A DNA stretch of 13,141 nt from an uncultured Candidatus Saccharibacteria bacterium (GTDB taxonomy: Bacteria; Patescibacteriota; Saccharimonadia; Saccharimonadales; Saccharimonadaceae). The notes beneath the pieces are model-generated. The model was given only the letters and a program-made list of their open reading frames with translations, had not been told where the DNA came from and searched no databases. This document shows, one piece after another, positions 1 through 7,576 of the stretch. Numbering within the stretch: the stretch's first letter is position 1; each line of letters opens with the position of its first letter. Both the position numbers and the translations under genes were made by a program. The stretch lies in NCBI GenBank assembly GCA_946185175.1, contig CAMHIH010000011.1, positions 1 through 13,141 on the forward strand, written 5' to 3'.

Positions 1-978
1 TTCGGCATTGCTATCAATGCTCTGCTGGAGTTGCCCAAGGTGTTCCACCATAGCGTTATATTGGTCGACTAGCTCATTCGTTGCGTCGACATAGTCCGAT
101 AATGACTGATATTCGTCTTCCAATAGACCTTGACGAGTAATAAGTTGATTACGTTCAGCATTTAGGGCATCGCGCTCGGCGTAAGTCGTCCAACCCCGCC
201 CTGCTCGGATATTATAGTCGTCGATATCGGCGGTTAATTGATTGTAATTTTGTTCATAGCTGGCCGTGCGGGCGTCAATTTCCGCTTTGCGCGTCTGGAT
301 TTCGGCGTAAAGTTTCTCGGCTGCTTCGCGCTGACCAGTTAAGATGTCATCATAACTCTTAAAATAGGCGACAATTTTTGCCAAATCGTTAAAGTATTCC
401 GCGTAATGGTTGCGCAGCTCACTACCGAGCTTGGAAGTATCAAGTTGCGTACCGATGACCGAATGAAGTTCGTCGACGAAATCAGCCGCTTCGTAATTTT
501 CCATATGATCCGACAATTCGGCTTTGTTATCCTCATAAACCTGACGCAAGATAGGCTCGAGATGGGCTTTTTCACGATCAGACATCCGCTCCCAGACCGC
601 ATGTAGCAGCTCGTGCGCGAGAACCGCTTCTTTAATGCCTTGCAATTCTTCATTATCGATATCGTAAACGTAAATTTGACGCGCGTAATAGCAACCGAGC
701 GTTGAGGTTTGCGCACTCACCGTCGGACAATTTTTATTAAAATCTGCCGCCGATTGCAGCTCTGGGTGCGAAGCTTTGAGGATGCGTTGCCCTTCACCGG
801 TTAAATCAATATTATCTATGACGACGGCGATTTCCTCTTCTGGTACATAATTAAAGCCAGCCACCACATCATACATGAAGTCATACTTGGCATATACTAG
901 GCCGGCAATCGCGACCAGAAAAACCAGCATCAAGAATAACTTGGCATGGCTTTTCTTAGTTTTGTTTTGAGAATGCAT
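1..978 (-). CDS. Membrane-anchored putative zinc metallopeptidase (HELLH), partial, runs off left edge
   Basis: The minus strand is open from an ATG at 978 to the window edge: 326 residues with no stop, so the C-terminus is missing. Residues 1-12 are basic and 13-30 form one hydrophobic segment, suggesting an N-terminal anchor with the rest outside the cytoplasm. Residues 122-126 read HELLH, the HExxH zinc-binding and catalytic motif of gluzincin-type peptidases; E170 in the sequence VDELHS is a candidate third zinc ligand. C84 and C96 flank a short segment before a strand-like stretch (QIYVYDI) that could form the substrate edge. From about residue 210 the protein is charged and heptad-like, probably a long coiled coil. 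It starts 11 nt after the clpC stop, so it is probably co-transcribed with it and under the same heat-shock promoter. The start has no clear Shine-Dalgarno site. I do not recognise a named family; peptidase activity is inferred from the motif only. Confidence 0.8.
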   Translation of the reverse strand, partial: MHSQNKTKKSHAKLFLMLVFLVAIAGLVYAKYDFMYDVVAGFNYVPEEEIAVVIDNIDLTGEGQRILKASHPELQSAADFNKNCPTVSAQTSTLGCYYARQIYVYDIDNEELQGIKEAVLAHELLHAVWERMSDREKAHLEPILRQVYEDNKAELSDHMENYEAADFVDELHSVIGTQLDTSKLGSELRNHYAEYFNDLAKIVAYFKSYDDILTGQREAAEKLYAEIQTRKAEIDARTASYEQNYNQLTADIDDYNIRAGRGWTTYAERDALNAERNQLITRQGLLEDEYQSLSDYVDATNELVDQYNAMVEHLGQLQQSIDSNAE

Positions 979-989
979 ATTTTGATAAA

Positions 990-3461
990 CTACTCTTTAG
1001 CTATACTAAATACTAGTTTATCATCTTTTAGCTTAACTTTCGCAATCATGCCTTTGTCGAGTGTGCCGTCGAGCATTTTATCGGCCAACAAGGTTTCAAG
1101 TTCGTCTTCGATAGCGCGCCGAAGCGGGCGAGCGCCATTCTTCGTATCGTAGCCCTTACCAATTAGATGTTGCTTTACCGCCGGATCAAGCTCAAGGCCA
1201 ATCGATTTTGTAGCCAAGCGCTTTTTGACTTCGGCAATCATGTTATCGAAAATCTTTTCGACATTCTTTTCGGTTAACGCGTTGAAAGTCACAATACCGT
1301 CAAAGCGATTAACTAGCTCTGGTTTCATTAGCTTACGTAAAGCCTTCATGGCTGCAGCTTCATTAGCGGCATGTTCGGCCTCAAGCGCTTTTGCATCTTT
1401 CTTAGTTTTAGCCGTAAAGCCCATCTCGCTTTCACGGTACATCTCCTCGGCGCCGAGATTACTAGTGAGAATTACAATTGTGTTATTAAATTTTACTTTT
1501 GTGCCCTGGCCGTCCGTCAAAGTGCCATCTTCCAAGATTTGCAAAAGAATATTAAAGACTTCTGGATGGGCTTTTTCGATTTCATCAAACAAAACTACAG
1601 AGTATGGATGACGACGAATACGCTCGGTTAATTTACCGCCATCGTCATAGCCAACGTAGCCAGCCGGCGCGCCAACGAGACGCGAAACATTATGTTTTTC
1701 GCCAAACTCCGACATATCGATTTTCATGAGCGAATCTTCGCCACCAAATACTTCGCAGGCGATTACTTTCGCTAGCTCAGTTTTACCGACGCCAGTTGGC
1801 CCCATAAAGACAAAAGAACCAATTGGGCGACGCGGGTCAGCAATACCAGAACGACCACGACGAATCGCTTTACTAACGACATCGATTGCCTGATCTTGAC
1901 CAATGATTTCTTTTTTCAAATGATCTTCAAGGTGAATTAATAGCTCCTGCTCCGAACCGTGCACGCGATTAACCGGAATGCCGGTTTTTAGGCTAATGGC
2001 TGTAGCGAGATTTTCGGATGTAACTGCCGGAGCCTCTTTCAAGTCCTTATTATCCTTTTCGAGCTTAGCGATTTTTTCTTGCGCCTGCGCAGCACGAGTC
2101 TTATATTCGGCGGCTTTTTCGTAGTCTTCATTTTCGGCCGCTGCCTCGATTTTCTTCTGTAAATCGTCGTACTCGATTTTCAGCTTTTTGTAGGCGCTAC
2201 CGCCTTTTTTATCGAGCGACACACGCGCAATCGCGCTTGCTTCATCAATTACATCAATAACTTTGTCTGGCATGAAGCGATCAGAAATATAACGTTCCGA
2301 CAAAGTAATGGCTTCCTCGAGAATTTCGTCCGAAATCTTAACTTGATGATAGTTTTCGTAGTGCTTCTTAATGCCCTTTAGAATGCGCAAAGTCACAATT
2401 GGCGATGGCTCCTCGACAATCACGGTCTGGAAACGTCGTGCCAGAGCCTTATCTTTCTCGATATTTTTGCGGTATTCATCCAAAGTAGTGGCACCGATAA
2501 GTTTTAGGCTATTACGCGCTAAGGCCGGCTTTAGAATATTAGCCGCGTCCATGCTACCCTCAGCTGAACCCGCGCCAGACAGTAGATGCAGCTCGTCAAT
2601 GAAAAGGATTACCGAGTCATCATCGACAGCCTCATCAATTACACCCTTAATGCGTTCTTCAAATTCGCCACGAAATTTAGTGCCAGCCACCACGGAACTG
2701 AGATCAATTTGCCAAATATGCTTGCCAACGAGCTTATCCGGCACATCATTCTTGGCGACTCGCATAGCAAGGCCTTCAACAATAGCAGTTTTGCCGACGC
2801 CGGCTTCACCGATTAAGACCGGATTACTTTTACTGCGACGACAAAGCACCGTCACGGCTCGCTCGATTTCCTGCTCGCGGCCAATCACGGTATCGAGCTT
2901 GCCAGCTTTGGCCTCCTCGGTTAAATCCGTACCATATTTCGACAAGAAACGATAGCCAGCACGCTTACCAGCTTTGCGTTTTTGCCCTTCAAGCTTAGCC
3001 TCGCTCGCTTCTTTTTCGACTAATTTTTCGATATTTTCTGCAACCGCATCAAGATCAGTGTCTAGCTTACTCAATAAAACCGTCGCACGGGAATTTGGCT
3101 GACGAATTAGGGCGTAGACAATATGCTCAGTTCCGACGATTTCGAGGCCGTTTTCGCGCGCAAAGTTTAAGGACATTCGCAAGGTTAAAACCGTCGCTTC
3201 AGACAGCGACATCATCGCCATTGGCGCCGCCGGCACATCAACCGCGACTTTGCCCTGCGCGCGTTCAACTTCTTCCAGATCTACCCCCTCGTCGCGTAAG
3301 ATTTTCGCACCAGTGGAAGTATCTTGCGCCAATACACCCATCAAGAGATGCTCGGTACCCATATAGCCCTGGTTGTAGCGTTTGCTAAAAAAATCCGCTT
3401 TCTGCAGGGCAAAACGTGCATTCTCGCTGAGATGGTTCATTATCTCGCTAAATTCATCCAT
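990..3461 (-). CDS. clpC: ClpC-type AAA+ unfoldase (Clp ATPase)
   Basis: Hexameric ATP-driven unfoldase that normally feeds proteins to ClpP and also disaggregates. With the start chosen here it has 823 residues. Order: Clp N-domain repeats (about 1-140); first AAA+ module with Walker A GEAGVGKT (218-225) and Walker B VILFIDE (284-290); a middle region with a UVR-like charged helix (about 429-463), typical of ClpC rather than ClpB; second AAA+ module with Walker A GPTGVGKT (554-561), Walker B VVLFDE (622-627) and sensor 2 GARPLRR. The segment SEMGF near 678-682 sits where ClpC/ClpA/ClpX carry the [LIV]GF loop that docks into ClpP, so a ClpP partner is likely though not in the window. The frame opens at a TTG at 3512, but the ATG at 3461 is preferred: a GGAG lies 11 nt upstream and the protein then begins close to the family's usual N-terminus. 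An ATG seven codons later is possible. Regulated by HrcA through CIRCE. Confidence 0.95.
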   Translation of the reverse strand: MDEFSEIMNHLSENARFALQKADFFSKRYNQGYMGTEHLLMGVLAQDTSTGAKILRDEGVDLEEVERAQGKVAVDVPAAPMAMMSLSEATVLTLRMSLNFARENGLEIVGTEHIVYALIRQPNSRATVLLSKLDTDLDAVAENIEKLVEKEASEAKLEGQKRKAGKRAGYRFLSKYGTDLTEEAKAGKLDTVIGREQEIERAVTVLCRRSKSNPVLIGEAGVGKTAIVEGLAMRVAKNDVPDKLVGKHIWQIDLSSVVAGTKFRGEFEERIKGVIDEAVDDDSVILFIDELHLLSGAGSAEGSMDAANILKPALARNSLKLIGATTLDEYRKNIEKDKALARRFQTVIVEEPSPIVTLRILKGIKKHYENYHQVKISDEILEEAITLSERYISDRFMPDKVIDVIDEASAIARVSLDKKGGSAYKKLKIEYDDLQKKIEAAAENEDYEKAAEYKTRAAQAQEKIAKLEKDNKDLKEAPAVTSENLATAISLKTGIPVNRVHGSEQELLIHLEDHLKKEIIGQDQAIDVVSKAIRRGRSGIADPRRPIGSFVFMGPTGVGKTELAKVIACEVFGGEDSLMKIDMSEFGEKHNVSRLVGAPAGYVGYDDGGKLTERIRRHPYSVVLFDEIEKAHPEVFNILLQILEDGTLTDGQGTKVKFNNTIVILTSNLGAEEMYRESEMGFTAKTKKDAKALEAEHAANEAAAMKALRKLMKPELVNRFDGIVTFNALTEKNVEKIFDNMIAEVKKRLATKSIGLELDPAVKQHLIGKGYDTKNGARPLRRAIEDELETLLADKMLDGTLDKGMIAKVKLKDDKLVFSIAKE

Positions 3462-3526
3462 AAATTCAAAATCTCCAACGTGTCGTCGGTTTGCACTATT
3501 ACCACCAAGCAAACCTAACTATATCT

Positions 3527-3555
3527 ATTGTAGTTGTTTAGCACTCGCAAGTCAA
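3527..3555 (-). promoter_or_regulatory. clpC sigma70-type promoter
   Basis: On the minus strand TTGACT (3550-3555) is followed after exactly 17 nt by TACAAT (3527-3532). Transcription should start near 3520, giving a leader of about 60 nt before the clpC ATG. The -35 box lies inside the spacer of the CIRCE palindrome, so HrcA binding would directly block RNA polymerase. Confidence 0.88.
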
Positions 3556-3564
3556 GAGTGCTAA
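3538..3564. promoter_or_regulatory. CIRCE operator (HrcA binding site)
   Basis: TTAGCACTC-N9-GAGTGCTAA, a perfect 9-bp inverted repeat identical to the CIRCE consensus. It lies 16 bp past the ligA stop and overlaps the clpC -35 box. CIRCE is bound by the repressor HrcA, which depends on GroEL for activity, so clpC (and probably the HELLH protein behind it) should be induced by heat or misfolded protein. hrcA itself is not in the window. Confidence 0.97.
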
Positions 3565-3580
3565 ATATAAATCTTTCGCT

Positions 3581-5578
3581 TTATTCACCAAGCAGTTCGA
3601 GAAACTTTGCTTCGTCGATAACTTCGGTACCATATTTAGCAGCTTTTTCGAGTTTCGACTTGCCGGTGTTGTGTCCGGCGACTAAATATTTTGTTGTTTT
3701 TACAACGGAGCTGTGGAATTCTCCGCCCAGACTCCTGATTTTCTCAGCCGCGGCATCGCGCCCCATCGAATCCAGTGTGCCCGTAACGACAAACGATAAG
3801 CCATTCAGGCGACCATTCGAGGTATCCTGGTAAACCGGCTCAACGCCAAGTTCTTGAAGGCGATCTAATAATGCTAAATTATCTTCATCCGCAAAGAACG
3901 CCAAAATTGATTCCGCCACAATTTTGCCAATGCCAGGCATTTCGAGCAAATCTGCCTCGCGCGCATCGCGCAGAGCTTCAAGTGTTTTGAAGTGCGCCGC
4001 TAAATCAATTGCGGTTTGACTACCGATATGACGGATACCGATTGCTGTAATAAAACGAGCGAGCGGCGGATTTTTACTGGCCTGAATATTGTCGATAAGC
4101 TTATGGGCGGATAATTCCGCGAAACGATCGAGGGTTTCAACTTGGGCCGGCGTTAAAGTGTACAAATCGGCAATCGATGAAACGAGTCCGGCATCTACTA
4201 ATACTTCAACATTTTTCTCGCCAAGCCCCTCAATATTGAGCGCTGGTTTGCTGGCGTAATATTCGATTGAGCGCTTGAGTATTTCATTGGCGTTACTGCC
4301 CTTTACACGATAAACTACTTCGCCAACTGGACGCTCAAACTCGAGTTCTGGATATTGTTCATGCAGGGCTTTTTCATAATCGAATGGCTCAGAATGGCTT
4401 GGACGAAGCTCAGTTAGAGTACGGTTAATTTGCGGAATAATATCACCTGCTTTATAGATTACGACAGTGTCCCCGATGCGTACATCAAGGCGCGCGATTT
4501 CATCGGCGTTATGAAGTGAAGCATGGCGCACGGTTGAGCCGGCAACCTGGACCGGATCGAACACGGCAACCGGCGTTGCGGCGCCCGTACGGCCAATCGA
4601 AATCACTATATCTTTAACTACCGTCGTAGCTTCTTCGGCCGGATATTTAAAAGCAATCGCGGCACGTGGAGTCTTACCAACGATGCCGAGCGCCTGGTAA
4701 ACTTTGCGGTCATTTACTTTAATGACGGCGCCATCAGTACCAAACGGTAGGTTTTGACGCGTCTCATTAAGGTCGTTAATGAAATCCATCGCTTCACGCA
4801 AATTGTGATAAATATGCTGCTGGCCCGAGATGCGGAAGCCAAGTTCTTTAAGTCGGTCATAGACATGCGCATTCGTATCAAGATTCGGCGAAACCATATC
4901 GTAGCCCATAAATTTAAGTGGACGAGAAGCGGCAATCTTTGGATCGAGCTGACGAATTGTGCCAGCTGCCAAGTTGCGCGGATTAGCAAATTCAGGCTTG
5001 CCCATAGCACGCTGTTTTGCGTTTAGCTCATCAAAATCTTTCTTAAAAATCACAACCTCACCGCGCACTTCGGTATGCTCTTTTTGTGGGATCGAAAGTG
5101 GCACATTTTCAATGGTGCGCACATTCATCGTGACATCTTCGCCAACTTTACCATCGCCGCGCGTTACGGCCTGCTTAAGTAAGCCGTCTTCGTAAATCAG
5201 AGCCATCGCGAGGCCGTCCATTTTAATATCAACAAAAAGCTCCGGATTAATTGCGCCGAGCTTTGCAATACGCTCAAGCCATTCGCGCACTTCGTCTTCC
5301 GAAAAAACATCCGCGAGTGAGATCATACGCTCGGCATGAGTAACTTTCTGGAATTTATCCAAGGCCCGCCCCGCCACGCGCTGCGTTGGGGAATCTGGCG
5401 TAATTAATTCTGGATATTGCTCTTCTAGCTGAGTCAATTCATGCTTGAGGCTATCAGCCGCCGCCTCAGACATAATGGATTCATCTAAGACGTGATAATG
5501 ATAGCGATAATCATTAATAAGGTCGCGTAATTTCGCAACGCGCTCTAGCACCTCGGCAGGAATATTAGTGTTCGTCAT
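3581..5578 (-). CDS. ligA: NAD+-dependent DNA ligase LigA, lacking the zinc-finger cysteines
   Basis: Seals nicks in DNA during replication and repair using NAD+. 665 residues, a normal length. Order: Ia domain (about 1-70); nucleotidyltransferase core with the adenylated lysine K119 in KMDG (119-122) and the TRGDGKVGEDVT motif; OB fold with the motif GRTGAATPVAVF (329-340); then the site of the zinc finger; helix-hairpin-helix repeats (about 445-560, with GLGEKN, GIRHIG and MPGIGK); C-terminal BRCT domain (about 592-665). The zinc finger is degenerate: positions expected to be cysteines appear as Y409, L412, V425 and about N431, and the protein has no cysteine anywhere. The start ATG is preceded by AGGA at 6 nt and overlaps the previous gene by 14 nt, so it is the last gene of the htpX operon. 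Ligase function itself is not in doubt from the motifs. Confidence 0.96.
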   Translation of the reverse strand: MTNTNIPAEVLERVAKLRDLINDYRYHYHVLDESIMSEAAADSLKHELTQLEEQYPELITPDSPTQRVAGRALDKFQKVTHAERMISLADVFSEDEVREWLERIAKLGAINPELFVDIKMDGLAMALIYEDGLLKQAVTRGDGKVGEDVTMNVRTIENVPLSIPQKEHTEVRGEVVIFKKDFDELNAKQRAMGKPEFANPRNLAAGTIRQLDPKIAASRPLKFMGYDMVSPNLDTNAHVYDRLKELGFRISGQQHIYHNLREAMDFINDLNETRQNLPFGTDGAVIKVNDRKVYQALGIVGKTPRAAIAFKYPAEEATTVVKDIVISIGRTGAATPVAVFDPVQVAGSTVRHASLHNADEIARLDVRIGDTVVIYKAGDIIPQINRTLTELRPSHSEPFDYEKALHEQYPELEFERPVGEVVYRVKGSNANEILKRSIEYYASKPALNIEGLGEKNVEVLVDAGLVSSIADLYTLTPAQVETLDRFAELSAHKLIDNIQASKNPPLARFITAIGIRHIGSQTAIDLAAHFKTLEALRDAREADLLEMPGIGKIVAESILAFFADEDNLALLDRLQELGVEPVYQDTSNGRLNGLSFVVTGTLDSMGRDAAAEKIRSLGGEFHSSVVKTTKYLVAGHNTGKSKLEKAAKYGTEVIDEAKFLELLGE

Positions 5579-6671
5579 CTAGCATCCTGCGATAGAAGAG
5601 GTAAATATACGATGTGAGATAAATCACCGAGAAGGTGGTCATGACCTGAATCATGAACGGCATAATTGGAATATCCGGCAAGCCCACCTTGTCGCGCAAG
5701 AACATATCGAGCCAAGTTAACGGGAACATAATTACGACCCATATTACCGCAATGAAAATTACGGCAAAAATTAGACGCAGGATGAAAGCCATGCGGCGCC
5801 CCTGGATTAAATCGGTTGTAGCGTTAATTGCAGTCATTGGATAAATGCCAGGCACCGAAACAGCGACCAGCGCCAATATTGAACCAGGCAAAAGATAGCA
5901 TGAGAGCAATATTAGTAAACCACCAAATGTCCAGAACAAGAAGGCGTAAAGTGGCTGCGTTAAGAAACCGGTGGATTCGGCTGACGAATATAATACGATA
6001 AAAAGCATAGCCGGCAATGCATGAATGATTACGAGCAAAATTGCGCAAAGGGATGAAATTAATGGCGTCAGCGCATTAAAGAGACCGTCGCGCAGTTTTG
6101 GCTTATTCCCAGCCATTAATTGGCGCAAGAAATAGATAGTTACCAACCAAGTGATTGCGAAAAGAAAGATAGCGAAAGCCTGCTGCACTTCGGTCATATT
6201 ATTCGATAGGCCGCCAGTAGTAACCGTCGTCACTACCATCATGGCCGCTTCGGCCATGCGTCCTAATTCGCCGTGGCCAAGCGCCTCATTACTAACCTCG
6301 AGACTCTCTTGGGCGGATTCGTAAGTGGCCTGATTCATTAGGCCCACAAAAATAATATTAGAAATCACGATAATAACGAGTAGGCCAAAGAATAGTTTCC
6401 AGTTACGGAAAATGATTTTCAAGGTCGACATCGCATGCGAGACCATACCAGGCACATCGAGTGGACGGATATAATCCTCGCGATATGAACGCCTAAAAGA
6501 ATGATGCAGTTTAAGCCGAGCATTTTTCTTAGCCCAAACCTTGTCACGCGATTCATTAAAAGCTTCTTTGAAAGTCTTGCGTTGTTTGGCGGTCTTTTTA
6601 GGGTCCGTCTTTTTGGAGGCCTCTTTTTTCATGGTGTTACGTTTCGGACTTTTCTTACTATTTTTTGGCAT
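5565..6671 (-). CDS. Polytopic membrane protein with long basic N-terminal tail, family unknown
   Basis: 368 residues. The first 70 are very rich in lysine and arginine and should lie in the cytoplasm. Six hydrophobic segments follow, roughly 93-112, 163-183, 203-227, 242-272, 296-318 and 337-360, with a moderately polar loop between the first two (about 113-160). No enzyme motif is visible. An integral membrane protein of unknown role; the layout recalls glycerophosphodiesterase-associated or DUF-type multi-helix proteins, but I would not assign one. The ATG at 6671 has an AAAGG 7 nt upstream. It overlaps htpX by 14 nt upstream and ligA by 14 nt downstream, so the three genes should be translationally coupled; the reason for pairing them is not evident from sequence. 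Confidence 0.85.
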   Translation of the reverse strand: MPKNSKKSPKRNTMKKEASKKTDPKKTAKQRKTFKEAFNESRDKVWAKKNARLKLHHSFRRSYREDYIRPLDVPGMVSHAMSTLKIIFRNWKLFFGLLVIIVISNIIFVGLMNQATYESAQESLEVSNEALGHGELGRMAEAAMMVVTTVTTGGLSNNMTEVQQAFAIFLFAITWLVTIYFLRQLMAGNKPKLRDGLFNALTPLISSLCAILLVIIHALPAMLFIVLYSSAESTGFLTQPLYAFLFWTFGGLLILLSCYLLPGSILALVAVSVPGIYPMTAINATTDLIQGRRMAFILRLIFAVIFIAVIWVVIMFPLTWLDMFLRDKVGLPDIPIMPFMIQVMTTFSVIYLTSYIYLFYRRMLDDEH

Positions 6672-7539
6672 TTTCTAACCTTTCGATGCGTGATTCTATT
6701 GTCGGATGAGTGGAGAATATTTTGCTGAGGAATGATTTTCGGAGCGGATTTGCGATATACATAGATTCCGATGCGATGTTTTGCTGGTGCATTGGTTGCG
6801 AGTGGGAATCAAGCTTGCGTAGCGCATCTATCATACTGTCCGGATCATTCGTTAAGCTGGCAGATGACGCATCGGCTAAATATTCCCGCTGTCGCGACAC
6901 GCCTAATTGCACAATTGTCGCGATTAGCGGTGACAATAGCAGTACAATTACCGCAATTAGTACGCCAATTGGCGAATTGTCCTCCTCGTCACGGTCACTA
7001 TAAAATAGAACCCTTAGGCCAAAATCAGATAATAGCCCCACTAGCGACACGAGGCCGAATACAATCATCGAAACCCGGATATCGTAATTCTTGACGTGCG
7101 ACATTTCATGCCCCATTACTGCACGAAGTTCTTTGTCATCCATGATTTCAAGCAAGCCAGTGGTGGCTGCCACGCAAGCATGCTGCGGATTACGCCCCGT
7201 AGCAAACGCGTTTGGCGCCGAATCATTAATGATATAAACCTTTGGCATTGGCAATTTAGCGTCTTTGGCTAATTTTGCCACAATCTTATAGTAGCGTTCA
7301 TTATCTACCTCCTCAATGCGACGTGCGCCAGCTGATGCGATAGCGATTTTGTCGGCAAAAAAGTATTGAAAACCCGCATATGCAATAGAAATGACGGCGA
7401 ACCAAATTAAGATTTTCGGCTCCGCATTTAGCCAGGCAAAAATGCCGCCAATTACAGCCATCAAAGCAATAAAGACTAGCATAATAAAAATCGTATTTCT
7501 GTGATTTTGCGCGATTTGCTTGCGCAGAGTCTTTGCCAT
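6658..7539 (-). CDS. htpX: HtpX-like M48 family membrane zinc metalloprotease
   Basis: Membrane protease that degrades misfolded membrane proteins, with its active site facing the cytoplasm. 293 residues, the usual HtpX length. Two N-terminal hydrophobic segments (about 15-35 and 42-62); the conserved NAFATG segment (110-115); zinc motif HEMSH (144-148); a further hydrophobic pair (about 158-178 and 190-214); third zinc ligand E219 in SRQREYLAD, the typical M48B follow-up motif. The frame is open back to a GTG at 7563, but the ATG at 7539 is chosen because the earlier start would lie upstream of the probable transcription start and adds no family sequence. There is no Shine-Dalgarno site; a TACAAT box 6 nt before the ATG suggests a leaderless mRNA. 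First gene of an operon with the membrane protein and ligA. Together with ClpC and the HELLH protein it forms a protein quality-control group. Confidence 0.94.
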   Translation of the reverse strand: MAKTLRKQIAQNHRNTIFIMLVFIALMAVIGGIFAWLNAEPKILIWFAVISIAYAGFQYFFADKIAIASAGARRIEEVDNERYYKIVAKLAKDAKLPMPKVYIINDSAPNAFATGRNPQHACVAATTGLLEIMDDKELRAVMGHEMSHVKNYDIRVSMIVFGLVSLVGLLSDFGLRVLFYSDRDEEDNSPIGVLIAVIVLLLSPLIATIVQLGVSRQREYLADASSASLTNDPDSMIDALRKLDSHSQPMHQQNIASESMYIANPLRKSFLSKIFSTHPTIESRIERLENAKK

Positions 7540-7545
7540 GTAATT

Positions 7546-7554
7546 ATTGTAACA
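7546..7554 (-). promoter_or_regulatory. Extended -10 promoter of the htpX operon, leaderless
   Basis: On the minus strand TGTTACAAT: the TGn extension followed by TACAAT at 7546-7551. No convincing -35 at 16-18 nt. The ATG of htpX begins 6 nt after the box, so transcription would start at or next to the A of the start codon. It lies between the helicase stop (7577) and htpX. Confidence 0.6.
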
Positions 7555-7576
7555 CTTTAGCACTATTCTGGGATGT

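Noticed and set aside
339..716. Minus-strand frame of 125 codons at the left edge
   Set aside because: It is a shadow of the HELLH protein gene, which is open in another frame from 978 to the edge and shows a membrane segment and zinc motif.
2371..2955. Long plus-strand open frame of 194 codons inside clpC
   Set aside because: It is antisense to highly conserved Walker and linker regions of ClpC and is low-complexity in serine and arginine, typical of a shadow frame.
3462..3512. N-terminal extension of ClpC from the TTG at 3512
   Set aside because: It starts within a few nt of the predicted transcription start, and the extra 17 residues match no ClpC N-terminus; the ATG at 3461 has a GGAG upstream.
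3538..3564. CIRCE palindrome as a terminator for ligA
   Set aside because: The repeat could form a hairpin but no T-run follows on the minus strand; the exact CIRCE match and the -35 overlap explain it as an operator.
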